A stretch of DNA of 64,000 bases. It comes from Oscillospiraceae bacterium. Lineage in GTDB: Bacteria > Bacillota > Clostridia > Oscillospirales > Oscillospiraceae. This document shows, piece after piece, positions 1-10,300 of this stretch. The DNA lies in contig CAJTEA010000009.1 of NCBI GenBank assembly GCA_910575265.1, forward strand, positions 101,011-165,010, in the 5' to 3' direction. Each line of letters opens with the position of its first letter. Positions within the stretch are counted from its first letter, which is position 1. The position numbers were made by a program, and so were the translations under genes. The notes below the pieces were generated by a model. The model was not told where the DNA came from, made no database searches, and worked only from the letters and a program-made list of their open reading frames with translations.

Positions 1-342
1 CTGTTTCGAGCATCCGCACATTTCCCCAATCTCGGCACAGTTAAAATCGTACAGCGCATAGAGCAAGAACCGCTCCCGCTGGGTGTCGGTACAGAGCGCC
101 AGCACCGCCAGAATTTCATTCAGTGTTTCCTGCTGGCAAACCAATTCCTCCGGCGTGGCACAATAGGGTAAGCGGCCTTCCGTAGCGATTATGTACTCGT
201 CACACTTGCGTCCGTCCCAATACCGCTGACGCTCCCGGTAGAGTTTCCGATTGTTCCGCTTGGCCTGTTCCAGATAGTCGGCAACATCGGCGCTGACCTC
301 GACAGACGCAAACCGCCCGTTGATTTTGATGGTAATTTCCAT
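1..342 (-). CDS. sigma-70 region-4-like regulator (partial)
   Basis: The frame reads from an ATG at 342 to the window edge without a stop, so the C-terminus is missing. The visible 114 residues begin MEITIKINGRFASVEVSADV, carry a basic middle (QAKRNNRKLYRERQRYWDGR), and end in QRERFLLYALYDFNCAEIGEMCGCSKQ, the start of a sigma-70 region 4 helix-turn-helix. Small proteins of this shape are common regulators in clostridial conjugative transposons. A good ribosome site (GGAAAGGA) lies before the ATG. I read it as a DNA-binding accessory regulator of the mobile element; its target is not visible. Confidence 0.75.
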   Translation of the reverse strand, partial: MEITIKINGRFASVEVSADVADYLEQAKRNNRKLYRERQRYWDGRKCDEYIIATEGRLPYCATPEELVCQQETLNEILAVLALCTDTQRERFLLYALYDFNCAEIGEMCGCSKQ

Positions 343-734
343 CGTCCTTTCCTCCGTTCAGATTTTTGGGGTCTGAACGGGGAAGGGCGGGGAACGGCAG
401 CGAGGCCGGTGTCGCTGGCCCGGAAATAGAAAAGCGCCCGTATGGTGCAAGACCATTCGGGCGCGGGGCATAACAGTACGAGCCGTCAGAAAACGACTAT
501 TTTTGCAAACATGGGTAGGGGATGCCGCTGCGGGAGGCAGGCTTTTTTTGACAAGTGACTATCTATCTGTAATCGCATGGCGGCATCCTCCTGTATGCCG
601 CCAGTGGATATAAAAACAGCGGCTTTGAATAATCAAAACCGCCGCTGGAAAGAGCGTTTGGACATGAGAAATCGGCCTGCCCAGCAGCGGTTTTTTTCTT
701 TTCTGCCGCTGGGCAGACTTGGCTTTATTGGCTT
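343..734. other. non-coding stretch with two hairpins
   Basis: No supported gene. Two inverted repeats stand out. At 617-647 the arms CAGCGGC/GCCGCTG are extended by inner TTTGA/TCAAA pairs. At 677-716 arms starting CTGCCCAGC flank a T-rich loop. They lie between the 3' end of the reverse-strand ABC operon and the regulator at 342, so they may end transcription of the operon, but neither has a clean U-tract. Confidence 0.4.
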
Positions 735-890
735 CTATTTAGGCCATCCCAAATAAATTGCAATGAGAACAAATAATATTCCGAGTGCGATAAGGATTAT
801 AGGCCACCCCTTTTGCTTTCTGCGGGAAATCCCGATTACAACAAACAATATCCCCAGCAGCATTGACGCAATCATCGCAAGAAATCCCAT
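735..890 (-). CDS. 51-residue two-helix membrane protein
   Basis: A short frame runs from ATG at 890 to TAG at 735 and encodes 51 residues. Two hydrophobic segments (about residues 3-20, FLAMIASMLLGILFVVIGI, and 31-47, IILIALGILFVLIAIYL) are joined by the basic loop SRRKQKG, so it is a small hairpin membrane protein. AAAGGAG lies 8 bases before the ATG, which makes translation convincing. It starts one base after the stop of the ABC ATPase gene and is the last gene of the ECF/ABC operon. An accessory subunit or immunity role for the transporter is an inference. Confidence 0.7.
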   Translation of the reverse strand: MGFLAMIASMLLGILFVVIGISRRKQKGWPIILIALGILFVLIAIYLGWPK

Positions 891-891
891 T

Positions 892-1563
892 TTATTTACT
901 CCTTTCAAGATGTATTACTCTATCATGACGATTGGCTATTTCCAAATCATGAGTTACAGTAATGATGGTGGTGTTAAACTCTTTGTTCATGTTAAAAAGC
1001 AAGGTTACAATTCTTTCTCTATTCTCTACATCCAGGGAGGCCGTAGGTTCATCTGCCAAAATAATTTGAGGGTTCATGATGATTCCCCTGGCAAATACGG
1101 CTCTGGCCTTTTCTCCGCCGGAACATTCAAGAGGTTTCTTTTTTAGTATGTGTTTGATCTCAATCGCGCTAACGACAGTCTCAAAATCCTTAACCTCTCC
1201 AATGCGCCTTTTTTCAGAACTTGCATAAAGGAACGGCAGCTTGATGTTATCTTCAATCGTCAAAGAGTTAATGAGTGCCGATTCTTGAAGAACAAAGCCA
1301 ATCCGTTGATTTCGCCATTGCGCTAACTGGCTTGTATGTAACTGATCTGTCGGAGAACCGAAAAGCGTATATTCACCGGCATAATTTTGATCAAGCAATC
1401 CAATGATATTGAGCAAGGAACTTTTTCCTGCTCCCGATTCGCCTACAATGGCAATTTTTTCACCGGCGGCGACTTCAAGCCTGAAATCATTTAATATTGA
1501 AATCTGCGTCTTTTTGCTCTTGTAGATTTTTTCTTTCACGCTGAGATCAATCATCTTCGTCAT
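892..1563 (-). CDS. ABC transporter ATP-binding protein (MacB/LolD type)
   Basis: ATPase subunit of an export-type ABC system, 223 residues from the ATG at 1563. That ATG overlaps the stop of the permease gene by ATGA, so the longer upstream frame is not used. Walker A GESGAGKSS is at residues 41-49, a Q-loop glutamine near 93, the signature CSGGEKAR at 147-154, Walker B IILADEP at 167-173 and the switch histidine in TVTHD near 204. The pairing with an FtsX-like permease and the lead ECF sigma/anti-sigma genes suggests a stress-induced pump, perhaps against cell-envelope antibiotics. The substrate cannot be told from sequence. Confidence 0.9.
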   Translation of the reverse strand: MTKMIDLSVKEKIYKSKKTQISILNDFRLEVAAGEKIAIVGESGAGKSSLLNIIGLLDQNYAGEYTLFGSPTDQLHTSQLAQWRNQRIGFVLQESALINSLTIEDNIKLPFLYASSEKRRIGEVKDFETVVSAIEIKHILKKKPLECSGGEKARAVFARGIIMNPQIILADEPTASLDVENRERIVTLLFNMNKEFNTTIITVTHDLEIANRHDRVIHLERSK

Positions 1564-2777
1564 CGCAATACCCCCAAGGAGATTGGAACCTTTTTGATTT
1601 TCCACAACATACTTTCCACAACAACTATTCCGATAACAATATCCGAAACGACAACCATCAATAAAGCCAGCCAGTCCATTCCTATCAAACCAAACAATCC
1701 GTAAGTGGCAAAGGCAGCGTCTTTCCTTAACCAGCACCCGTATCGGTTTAAAGCGGTGAATGTGGCAACCAGTGCTGCATTAACAAAGGAGAGCATCCCA
1801 AAGTAACCATAAAAAATTCTTTTCAGCTTTGAGTAGCTTAATCCCACCAACAGATTAATCGTAAAGTCTTTCAGCATTAAGCGAACACTAACCAATGCGT
1901 TCCAAACAGAAAGGCAAGTTATGCCGACCAGCAGAATAAAGGTCGTTATGAATATAATTTTTTGTGAATGAAGATAGTATTCGTTGAAATAGTCGTAGTT
2001 TTCCTTTTGGCTAAAGAAATTAAATCTCAACCCCAGATTGTTTTTGATAACTTCACTCAAATCCGTTATTTCTTCTTTTGAGGTGTCCAGAAGTATAATG
2101 TCCATGAGGCCATTAAATTGGATGTCCATGCTCGCATGATTGATAAATTCCTCATTCACTGGAAAGAGGATTGAGAAATTGTAGTATGCCTTGGAGTTGA
2201 GGGCATAGAAATTAGAGTGGTAGGCGTTTTGCGTCAATACGCCCTGAACCTTTAGCGTTAAAGGCCGCCCAAGAACAGATTCTTCCAGTTCTATTGTTGC
2301 TCCAACGGGATATGTTTTGCTTAATCCTTTTCCTATCAAAACAGGGATTTCCCCGTCTAATCGGTAATCAAAGTCCAAATCCGTCCCTTGTGAAAGCTCA
2401 AATTCATTTAATCTATAATACTGCTCGTTCATATAGCCTAATGATATTTTCATATCATCGCCGTTTGGAACGGATACCATAAACCCGTCTGTATAAAAAG
2501 CATACTTAAAGCTACCGTTCAAATAGTCATATACTGCTTGTGTTCCGTTTTCGCCAATCATGCCCATATCAATATGACTATTTGGGTCTAAGTTAGCGAT
2601 ATAAACCCCCTCTTGGTTTACATATTTTGTTTCTTGATACCCTTGAAATGTTGACAAAATGGAACGAGCAGCAGTAAAGGTTATGTAATTCGCCATGAAA
2701 AGCAACAGCGTTATGCCGATACCAAGTATCGCTTTTCTCAAAAATATTTTTGAAACAATAAACTTAAATATTTTCAT
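1560..2777 (-). CDS. FtsX/MacB-like ABC permease
   Basis: A 405-residue membrane protein with one N-terminal helix (about residues 15-38), a large extracellular domain of roughly 230 residues, then a C-terminal block of about three helices starting near IIFITTFILLVGITCLSVW. This is the architecture of MacB/FtsX permeases, which act mechanically rather than carrying substrate through a pore. Its 5' end overlaps the preceding membrane-protein gene by 14 bases and its 3' end overlaps the ATPase by ATGA, so the three are translationally coupled. The C-terminal helices are less canonical than in typical FtsX domains. Confidence 0.8.
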   Translation of the reverse strand: MKIFKFIVSKIFLRKAILGIGITLLLFMANYITFTAARSILSTFQGYQETKYVNQEGVYIANLDPNSHIDMGMIGENGTQAVYDYLNGSFKYAFYTDGFMVSVPNGDDMKISLGYMNEQYYRLNEFELSQGTDLDFDYRLDGEIPVLIGKGLSKTYPVGATIELEESVLGRPLTLKVQGVLTQNAYHSNFYALNSKAYYNFSILFPVNEEFINHASMDIQFNGLMDIILLDTSKEEITDLSEVIKNNLGLRFNFFSQKENYDYFNEYYLHSQKIIFITTFILLVGITCLSVWNALVSVRLMLKDFTINLLVGLSYSKLKRIFYGYFGMLSFVNAALVATFTALNRYGCWLRKDAAFATYGLFGLIGMDWLALLMVVVSDIVIGIVVVESMLWKIKKVPISLGVLR

Positions 2778-3216
2778 ATTTCCGTACCCACCTTGCGCTA
2801 ATTAGTATGTATGTGATAAGAATAGGAACTAAATAAAAATTGTCGGCTAAATTGAACCCAAAATGGAAATTTACCAAAGCCGATAGAAGATAAACGAAAA
2901 TTAGTATCATAAGACAGTCCAGCACATAGCGAATGGTGATGCTAAACACGGTACCGCCCACAAGTATTCTGCAAAATATTTCTGCCTTTTTTCTTTCCAG
3001 CATTTGGTAATGGAAAACTATCACAATGAACGTGAACAACGAAACAATCAAGGGTTGGTAATCAATAAAATTTTTCAAAAAAGCCTTTAGAACATAGGCA
3101 TCCAAATCCAAAGTCTTTGCATAATCCAAAAGCAGATTAAGAGAAAAGCAGAAAATATATGCAATACTTAGCTCTAACATATCCGTTAGTCTAAACAAAG
3201 ATTTTTTCATGCTCAT
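2764..3216 (-). CDS. four-helix membrane protein of unknown function
   Basis: A 150-residue very hydrophobic protein with about four transmembrane helices (near residues 15-30, 52-70, 82-100 and 103-120) and a basic C-terminus (SARWVRKYENI). I do not recognise a family. It sits between the anti-sigma gene, five bases upstream, and the permease it overlaps, so it is probably a component or partner of the ABC complex. Two starts are possible, ATG at 3216 or at 3210; the ribosome-site spacing does not clearly decide between them. Confidence 0.65.
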   Translation of the reverse strand: MSMKKSLFRLTDMLELSIAYIFCFSLNLLLDYAKTLDLDAYVLKAFLKNFIDYQPLIVSLFTFIVIVFHYQMLERKKAEIFCRILVGGTVFSITIRYVLDCLMILIFVYLLSALVNFHFGFNLADNFYLVPILITYILISARWVRKYENI

Positions 3217-3220
3217 CCCT

Positions 3221-4132
3221 CTATCCCCTCGAAGTGTTCAGCTTTGCTTTATAAAGAGATTTTCCCGTCAACATTGCGAAATACAGCAGCATAGCAACCA
3301 GGACGATAATGCAGAAATCTCGTTGCGATGAATATGTCGTGAAGTTAAAGCCTTTTGTGCAAAGCTGCGCTGCCATATAGGAAATTGGGAACGGTATAGC
3401 CCTGTCAATCCAAACAGCGATTGCTTGCTTATTTCTTAATAGCACTCGTAGAATTGCAAGGACAAGAAGGGCAAGAAAAGCTAATAGGAAATACGGCATC
3501 AGGATCAGTCTTGGCAGGGTTACGCCGTTTTCTTCCGTGTTTTGATTTGCCCCATAAATCAGTACATCCTCAGAGCCATCGTTTTGAGTATAGAAAATCT
3601 GAATTTCAGTTTCACGGTCAAAAGGTATCACCATATTTTGTTTTCCTCGATTAGCCAAATGTAAGTCCCAAGTGGTAGTCCAAACATTTATGCGATAAAT
3701 TGCCGTTTCTGTTTCATTGTCAAACACTTCATTACAGCTATAACCTGTCACCTCGCTATCAAAGGTGATGATAACACTCCCATCAGGACCATCAATTACA
3801 TTGAGCAGGTTATCGGAATAGGGGAAAAATTTAGGTGATGTCAAAATCCCGAAAATGATCGTCACGATAGCACAGGCCAAAATCGCCGTGAAGCAAATAG
3901 TCTGCAAGCGCCTGATAAATAAGTCCCTCTTTACCCTTTTTAGCGGAACAATATCAGTATCAGGGGCAGCATCAGGGATGAAATTTGTAGCTTTCTGCAT
4001 ACGCTCAAATTCCGCATGGCACTCTGCGCAATGCTCAAGATGTTCGCTGACAAATTCCCTTGTGTCTGCACTTACCATATCTTCTACATAAAGCGGAAGT
4101 ATGTCTTTGATTAAATTGCATCTATCAATCAT
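3221..4132 (-). CDS. zf-HC2 anti-sigma factor
   Basis: A 303-residue membrane protein starting at ATG 4132, preceded by GGAGG six bases upstream. The start lies inside the 3' end of the sigma-factor gene (8-base overlap). The N-terminus carries the zinc-binding anti-sigma signature HLEHCAECHAEF (H-x3-C-x2-C). It is followed by a transmembrane helix (TICFTAILACAIVTIIFGIL), an extracellular domain of about 110 residues and two or three more helices. Proteins of this design hold a partner ECF sigma factor inactive until an envelope signal. Overlap with the sigma gene gives fixed stoichiometry, and the downstream ABC genes are the probable regulon. Confidence 0.85.
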   Translation of the reverse strand: MIDRCNLIKDILPLYVEDMVSADTREFVSEHLEHCAECHAEFERMQKATNFIPDAAPDTDIVPLKRVKRDLFIRRLQTICFTAILACAIVTIIFGILTSPKFFPYSDNLLNVIDGPDGSVIITFDSEVTGYSCNEVFDNETETAIYRINVWTTTWDLHLANRGKQNMVIPFDRETEIQIFYTQNDGSEDVLIYGANQNTEENGVTLPRLILMPYFLLAFLALLVLAILRVLLRNKQAIAVWIDRAIPFPISYMAAQLCTKGFNFTTYSSQRDFCIIVLVAMLLYFAMLTGKSLYKAKLNTSRG

Positions 4133-4625
4133 TGCTGGCCTCCATTTGTTCCAGTATTTTGTTTCTTGCCCGATGATAAGTGACACAGGCCCAGTTATCT
4201 GTCTTTTGGAAAATTTCTGCGATTTGTTTGAAACTCAACTCTCCAAAAACCCGCAGCATAAAAACTTCCTTATACGGTTCGGCTAAGTCATGCAGCAATA
4301 GATGTATTCGCATAGCATCACTTCGGTTTATTATCTGTTCCTCAATGGTGTCTATGTTATCTGCAAATTCAACATCATCAATATCTACAAGCCCCTGTTG
4401 CTTTTTCAAGTGAGAAAAGTAACAGTTTTTTGCAATTTGGCAAAGCCAAACACGAATGTCTGTATCACCGCGAAAAGTATCTATTGAACGCATTGCCTTG
4501 AAGAATGTTTCGCTTGTGATCTCCTCCGCCAGACCTTCGTCTTTTGACAGCTTTTTAAGAAAGAGAAATACATCATTAAAGTATCTTCTATAAATTTTCT
4601 CAAATTCTTCTTTGGAACCTGCCAC
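4125..4625 (-). CDS. ECF-type RNA polymerase sigma factor
   Basis: A 166-residue ECF sigma factor. Region 2 is seen in LAEEITSETFFKAMRS and TDIRVWLCQIAKNCY, and region 4 in PYKEVFMLRVFGELSFKQIAEIFQ with the recognition helix TDNWACVTYHRARNKI. I chose the GTG at 4625 because AGGAGG lies seven bases before it; an ATG 27 bases further upstream lies before that ribosome site. It heads the operon anti-sigma, membrane protein, permease, ATPase, two-helix protein. By analogy with other ECF modules it probably drives its own operon. Confidence 0.88.
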   Translation of the reverse strand: MAGSKEEFEKIYRRYFNDVFLFLKKLSKDEGLAEEITSETFFKAMRSIDTFRGDTDIRVWLCQIAKNCYFSHLKKQQGLVDIDDVEFADNIDTIEEQIINRSDAMRIHLLLHDLAEPYKEVFMLRVFGELSFKQIAEIFQKTDNWACVTYHRARNKILEQMEASND

Positions 4626-4640
4626 TTTCTCACCTCCTCC

Positions 4641-4675
4641 CTTATAAGACATCGCATTTCAAAAAATCTTACAAG
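4641..4675 (-). promoter_or_regulatory. inverted repeat over the ECF operon leader
   Basis: The arms CTTATAAGA (4641-4649) and TCTTACAAG (4667-4675) match at 8 of 9 positions with a 17-base gap. They sit just upstream of the ribosome site of the ECF sigma gene. This could be an operator or a leader hairpin. No clear -35/-10 pair was identified, as expected if an ECF sigma factor reads the promoter. Confidence 0.3.
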
Positions 4676-4807
4676 GTTTTTGAAAAATTTTTGAAAACAG
4701 TTTTTCCCCCATAGACTTGCGTGGAGCTGATACCCCTCATGGCATATTAGATTTTGACGAAATTAGTATAAACTTCCACTTGCCCTATACGCAAGATGCT
4801 ATTATTA

Positions 4808-4834
4808 AGAAATGCGGGCAATCCCCGCATTTCT
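4808..4834 (-). terminator. hairpin after tnpV
   Basis: Perfect 11-bp stem (AGAAATGCGGG paired with CCCGCATTTCT) with a five-base loop, starting two bases past the tnpV stop codon. There is no long U-tract, so it is a probable but not classical terminator. Confidence 0.5.
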
Positions 4835-4835
4835 A

Positions 4836-5192
4836 TCAAATCATAATCAATTCCGCAAAAATGATTTCCTCGACCTGGGCCTTGCAGCAGTTCATCAGTC
4901 CCACCCAGCGCATGGGGTCACGGGCTTTTAATTCCTCGGTGGCTCCAGCCTTCTTTGCCATACCCGGCATCATGTTCTCCAACAGATTATTGGCGGCGTC
5001 CTCGGTTTCCAGCAGATGGGCGTACAGCTTGCCCTCCATCACATACTCGGCCCAAACAACAGGACGATGCTCTTTCAGATACCGCAACCGCAACATGCCG
5101 TACTTCCCCAAACTGCGGTCAGGCGGTGGCTCTATCGTCAGGTCGGGGAGGTAGTAATCGCCCACTTTCACATAGTCCAATTCGATTTTCAT
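4836..5192 (-). CDS. tnpV: TnpV-family transposon protein
   Basis: A 118-residue protein beginning MKIELDYVKVGDYYLPDL, with the TnpV pattern GKYGMLRLRYLKEHRPVVWAEYVMEGKLYAHL and the end DPMRWVGLMNCCKAQVEEIIFAELI. TnpV is a small protein of unknown mechanism carried by Tn4451-like and related clostridial elements, usually beside the TnpX-type recombinase, as here. The ATG at 5192 follows AAAGGAG by about nine bases; the longer frame upstream overlaps the recombinase and is not used. Confidence 0.85.
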   Translation of the reverse strand: MKIELDYVKVGDYYLPDLTIEPPPDRSLGKYGMLRLRYLKEHRPVVWAEYVMEGKLYAHLLETEDAANNLLENMMPGMAKKAGATEELKARDPMRWVGLMNCCKAQVEEIIFAELIMI

Positions 5193-5211
5193 ACCGGCGC
5201 TCTCCTTTCTT

Positions 5212-6264
5212 TCAAAGCGTAGGGCGGACTTGCATCGCCGCCCGTTTCGGCTCCTGACGGGGTAGATCAGCAACACGAGCATAGATGCCCTTTGCCATAT
5301 CCTCCGCCCGGATAGCGGCTTTCCCTGCGTCAATCTTGGCCTTTTTCGCCGCCCTGGTGCGTTCCTCATACTGCCGCTGCCAACCGCTGGCCTTGCGGCG
5401 CAAATAGGCTTGGTGGCGCTTGTCTTTGAGTTCTTCTTTCTTCCGAAGGGCCTCCTGTTCCTCCTGGGTCAACTCCACGTCCCGGAACACCGGGGGGATG
5501 TACTTACCCACAAAATTGAAGTAGACCTCCACCGCCTGGGTGGTTTCGATACTGCCCTTGCGGTCACGCTCATGGACAAGGATTTTCTCGACAAACTCAT
5601 TAAGCATGGTGTTCGTCATATTCTCAAAGCCCTGGTATTTGTCAATCAGCGCAATAAACTTCTCCGCCGATTTCTTTCCCTGGTCGTAGCTGCTGACGGT
5701 CTTTTCCAACTCGGCAATCTCGGCGGCAAGTGCCTCCTGCTCCTTGGCGTACTGTGCGTCCAGAGCGGCATACCGGGCATCCGGCAACCGGCCCAATGCG
5801 TTATCCTCATAAATTTTACACACAAGACGTTCCAATTCCCCGGCCCGTTTCTGCGCCGCTGTCAGCCTCCGCTTTTTCTTTTTGATGTCGCTGTCCTGCT
5901 GGCTGGCCTGGGCCTCCTGCACTTCTCGGATAAACGCCGCCCGGTCAGATTTGGCAAAATCGGAAATCGCCTGGAGCATCCCGGAAATCAGGTCAAGTAC
6001 GACTTTTTCATTGATGCGGTGCTGGGTGGGGCAGAGCGTTCCAATGGGGACTTTGCTGTACTGAGCGCAAGTGTACTGATGGACACGCTTGCCGTTGTTG
6101 GAGCGGTGGACATACATTTTCCCCCCGCAATCAGCACAATACATCAGCCCTGTCAGCGGTGCGGCCTCGCCCCAGCCGTCCGGGTATCGCTTGACATTTC
6201 CCCGGATACGTTGCACGTTGTCAAAGGTTTCCTGGTCGATGATAGCGTCATGGGTGTTCTCGAA
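5212..6264 (-). pseudogene. C-terminal part of a TnpX-like serine recombinase
   Basis: The conserved frame starts at FENTHDAIIDQETFDNVQRIRG and runs about 350 residues. It contains the zinc-ribbon (YCADCGGKMYVHR...CAQYS), a long coiled coil (KKKKRRLTAAQKRAGELERLV) and a basic C-terminus. The catalytic domain and most of the recombinase domain are missing. The upstream break is at 6262-6264 (GAA). The missing middle of the same protein lies on the same strand at 15032-15475, and the two pieces join in frame to give EWTIFENTHD. This is a recombinase gene split by an 8.77-kb insertion. It was probably the integrase of the element carrying tnpV and the ABC operon. Confidence 0.85.
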
Positions 6265-6458
6265 TGGTAGACAAACTTTTCTTAAAACGTCACTTATACG
6301 CAGGTTCAGTCGATATTTGGTGAATCTGCAACAAAACTACTTTTGGAATTGTGCACAATCACATATTATGAAACGTTGCTGTACAGGTTTGGGTGAGACT
6401 CTTCTTGCTCAAACCTGATTTTATTTATGTTTATTATGTTTAAGAAAGTGAGGCCATC

Positions 6459-6809
6459 ATGAAACTTCCATATGGGTATATTTTAGTTAATGGGGAAATT
6501 ATCGTTCATGAAGAAAAAGCGGATGTTGTCCGTAGCATATTTGGATACTATCTTGCTGGAGCCAGTTTGGGTAAAGTTGTGGATATGCTCCATGCAAAAG
6601 GCATTCCTTCACCTTCTGGTAATTTAAAATGGGGCAGGGCAGCAGTGGACAAACTTCTGTCTAATGCAAAATATATTCCCATTGTTGGTGTGGAAACATA
6701 TATTGATGCTCAGTTCGAGCGGGAGTATCGGTGCAATGTGGATTATGACAAGGCTGGACATCCCAGAAGGACGTCCAGATATCAATCTCCCCCCCTTGAA
6801 ATAAATTAG
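6459..6809 (+). CDS. stand-alone recombinase-domain protein
   Basis: 116 residues starting MKLPYGYILVNGEIIVHEEKADVVRSIFGYYLAGASLGKVVDML and continuing GIPSPSGNLKWGRAAVDKLLSNAKY. This is the DNA-binding recombinase domain of large serine recombinases without the N-terminal resolvase domain and without the zinc ribbon. AAGTGAGG before the ATG supports translation, so it may be an intact accessory protein, like the other catalytic-less recombinases in this window, and not only a remnant. It lies about 195 bases inside the left end of the inserted element, the usual place for integrase genes. Confidence 0.6.
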   Translation: MKLPYGYILVNGEIIVHEEKADVVRSIFGYYLAGASLGKVVDMLHAKGIPSPSGNLKWGRAAVDKLLSNAKYIPIVGVETYIDAQFEREYRCNVDYDKAGHPRRTSRYQSPPLEIN

Positions 6810-7370
6810 GACCTCTAAATAAGCAAATCTGAGAGTTGCACAAATTTGTCCGCACAGGGAAAACACATTCTTCAGACTCAGCGAGAATTGTCCTCACAGC
6901 GAGAATAAACCACCCTGACTTTTGTGCACAGAATGAATTTGCTCATTTATTGTTAGGGCTATTCAAATCTCACTTTTTCTGTTATACTGGAAAAGAAAGG
7001 AGAACTAGGTCACGGCTCCGGAAAAATAAGCCGACTAATACACACGCATTGCATTCCAATATGAGGTTGCGCATAATCAGCTTGTCAATAAGGGGTTAGT
7101 GGACAAAGATTTAGCAGACAAGTCCAGAAAGGTCTTTGAAACAAACCGGAATCGGGCTGATAGAGCTTGTGCTTGCGGGCGAACCCCTTCAGCGTCGGAG
7201 TGTAGTTGCGGATGTGCCTGATCATGGACCAAGCGGTTTTGCATCATGGTCTCATTCTATCACGCGCTATGTCCCATATTACAGTCTTTTCTCTGGTTGA
7301 GCTAAAGGGATGACCGCATTTTGAAATTCTGAATATTTTGCAGCATAATATCAGAAAGAAGGGAATCTCC
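6810..7370. other. non-coding stretch with a short gene remnant
   Basis: No intact gene. A short forward frame at about 7039-7221 reads ...IAFQYEVAHNQLVNKGLVDK and continues with a charged helical stretch before a stop. It has no start or ribosome site and looks like the decayed end of a gene I cannot name. The segment probably also holds the promoter of the CHAT gene, but no convincing -35/-10 pair was found. Confidence 0.35.
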
Positions 7371-10300
7371 TTGGAAATTCAAATTCATCATACCGGGACT
7401 CAGGACGGATCCGCTATATTCGAGGTGATCCGCAGCTTGGATATGAAACACACTGCTGCGGTGCCCCTGCCAGAACCCGCGATATTTCCAGTGGAAGGAC
7501 ATCCTGTAAAGAATCTGCTGCCAAAGCTGCGCTGGTATTTGGAAGACTATTTGCAGGAGCCCTTCGGCGTATTTCCGCAATTGGCGGAGAGTGTGGCAGA
7601 AACCATGCGGGCATGGGGAACTGCGGTTTTTGATGCTCTGTTTATTGGATATGCGCGGGACTGGTATCAGGATGCCAAAAGAAATAATTTTGAGGATTTC
7701 CACATCAAGATCGCAAGTGACTCGCCTGAGATCATGTCGTGGCCCTGGGAAGCCCTGTACAGCAAAGATGACGGCTATCTGGCCCTGCGCTGCTGTATCG
7801 ACCGGCAGCTCTCTAATATCAGCGACCCGCCGCCCTTACCTGCAGTTTTGGCTCAGGATGCTCTACATATTCTGTATATTATCCCCCGTCCTTATGGTGA
7901 AAACGATGTGGGGTACCAGGTTCTGGCCAACAGCCTGGTAACTTTCGTCAGAGAAAACGATCTGCCCGTTACAGTGGACGTTCTGCGTCCGCCGACCTTT
8001 TCCCAGTTGCAGAAGGTATTGTATGACCGCCCCGGCTACTACCATATCGTCCACTTTGACGGCCACGGCGGATACGGTGCGGTGACGTCCACATCCGCCG
8101 GAAACCTTTATGCCGCCCCGAAGGGCCAGCTCGTTTTTGAAACAGATGATGACGAACCGGATCCCATTGACACAAGGCGGCTCGCCCAACTGCTGGCGGA
8201 ATACAACATTCCAGTTATGGTAATGAATGCTTGCCAGTCCGGTATGATCGATGGTCAGGCACAGGATCCCTTTGCCAGTGTGGCGGCGGGACTGCTCAAG
8301 GCCGGTATCCGCAGTGTAGTGGCCATGGGCTACTCCCTTTATGTGAGCGGAGCGAAGGAGTTCATTCCGGCCTTTTATGAACGCCTGTTTTCTGCCGGAA
8401 AAGTATCCGAGGCCATGCGCGCCGGCCGCAAAAAGATGATGGAGAGGCCGATGCGGGATTGCATTGTGGGAAAACTTCCTTTACAGGATTGGGTGGTTCC
8501 AGTATTGTATCAGCAATTATCCGCCGAAAGCACCGTCCTGCCGAATCTCTCGCTTGGAAAAAAAGTATGTGATGAAAGCTTTCCCTTGCCGAAGAATGCA
8601 GAAGTGGACGGTGATTACGGCTTTATCGGCAGAGGGTGTGATATCCAAAAGCTGGAGCGTGCCTTACAGCGTCAGAAGCAGGCGGCGATCTTGATACACG
8701 GACAAGCGGGCATCGGCAAGACCAGTCTGACAAAGGGGGGCCTGCGCTGGCTGCAAAACACCGGTGGACTGCGGGGACGTGTATTCTGGTTCGACTTTGA
8801 GGAAATCCATTCCGTTGAGTATATCATGAACCAAATGATCGGAGAACTGATGGGCACTTCCGATATGGCAAAAAACGGGGCGGAGAAGCTGAGTGCGTTG
8901 GTACAGTATCTGCGTGGAACCCCGTGCCTGCTGGTATGGGACAACTTTGAATCTGCTTCTGGCATTGAAGGCACGGAGATCCAGCCTCAACTCAGCGGGG
9001 AAGACCGTGACCTTCTGGCGCAGATGCTGAAGGGACTCCGCGGCGGGAAGACGAAAATACTGATCACCAGCCGAAGTAAGGAAACATGGCTGCCAGTTCA
9101 ATCCTGTTACCGGCTCCCTCTGGATGGTTTGGTTGGAGAAGACCTGTGGGAATACTGCAACGCGGTTGTCAGGGATCTTGGCCTTACCTTTGATCGGAAT
9201 GACGAAACTTATATCGAAATCCTGCACAAACTATGTGGAAACCCCCTTGCAATCCGGGCAATCCTGCTGCGGCTGCAGGATTGCTCCGCCGAACAGCTTC
9301 TTGCCGAGTTGGAAAGCACTTTTAACGGTATGGAGGGCGATGAGGGCACCCGGCGTTTGCAGGCTGCCTATACGGTGTTTGGCGAGAGTCTTACATCACG
9401 GTTTCTTCCTATATTACAGCTCACCGGCCTTCACGAATATTATTTGGATGCTGATCTTGTTCGGGAAATGCTGAGGGTAGTAGAATGCTCCACAGCGCCG
9501 GACGATGTCGATTCTTGCTATCACATTCTGGAAAATGCAGGTTTTTGTACGCACATTGGGCAGAATATTTATCGTCTCCACCCTGCGCTTCGTGGATATC
9601 TGCTGCGGGAAACGCCTGCCCTGATACCTATACAAAAAAGCTTTGTAGACATTATGGGTTCTTTGGCGAATTCTTTTATCGGAAAACCGTTGCATGAGAT
9701 AGTTTTTTTCTATCAGACAAATACTGCGAATTTTTATTATGCAAGGTACTTAGCAGAAATATGCCAAATGGATATCAATTATATTGCTCTAACTCAGAGT
9801 CTTGCGTACTATGCCCAAATGATGCGCCGCTATGAGGAAGCAGTGAAGTTATATACATCATTGGTAGAAAAAACACAATCTTTAAATTATCTAACCGACA
9901 TAGCGGGAGCATTTCACCAGTTGGGCATAATCTCCGAGGAGCGGCGAGATTTCGCGGCTGCTGAAACATGGTACAGGAAGTCGCTAGCAATAGCAGAAAA
10001 ACAGGGGAATGAACATATCGCATCCATTACTTCCCATCAACTAGGAAGAATTGCCCAGGAGCGGCGGGATTTTGCAGCTGCTGAATTTTGGTACAAGAAG
10101 TCACTGGCGATAACAGAAAAACGAGAGAATAAACATGCCATAGCTAGCACATACCATCAACTAGGAAGAATTGCTCAGGAGCAGCGGAACTTTACTGCCG
10201 CTGAATCATGGTTTAAGAAGTCGCTGGCGATTTTTGAACAGCAAGGGAATGAAAAGGGTATAGCTATCAACTACCATCAATTGGGCAAAATTGCTCAGAA

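Noticed and set aside
763..1146. Forward open frame of 127 codons
   Set aside because: Overlaps the two-helix protein and the ATPase on the other strand, which have ribosome sites and motifs.
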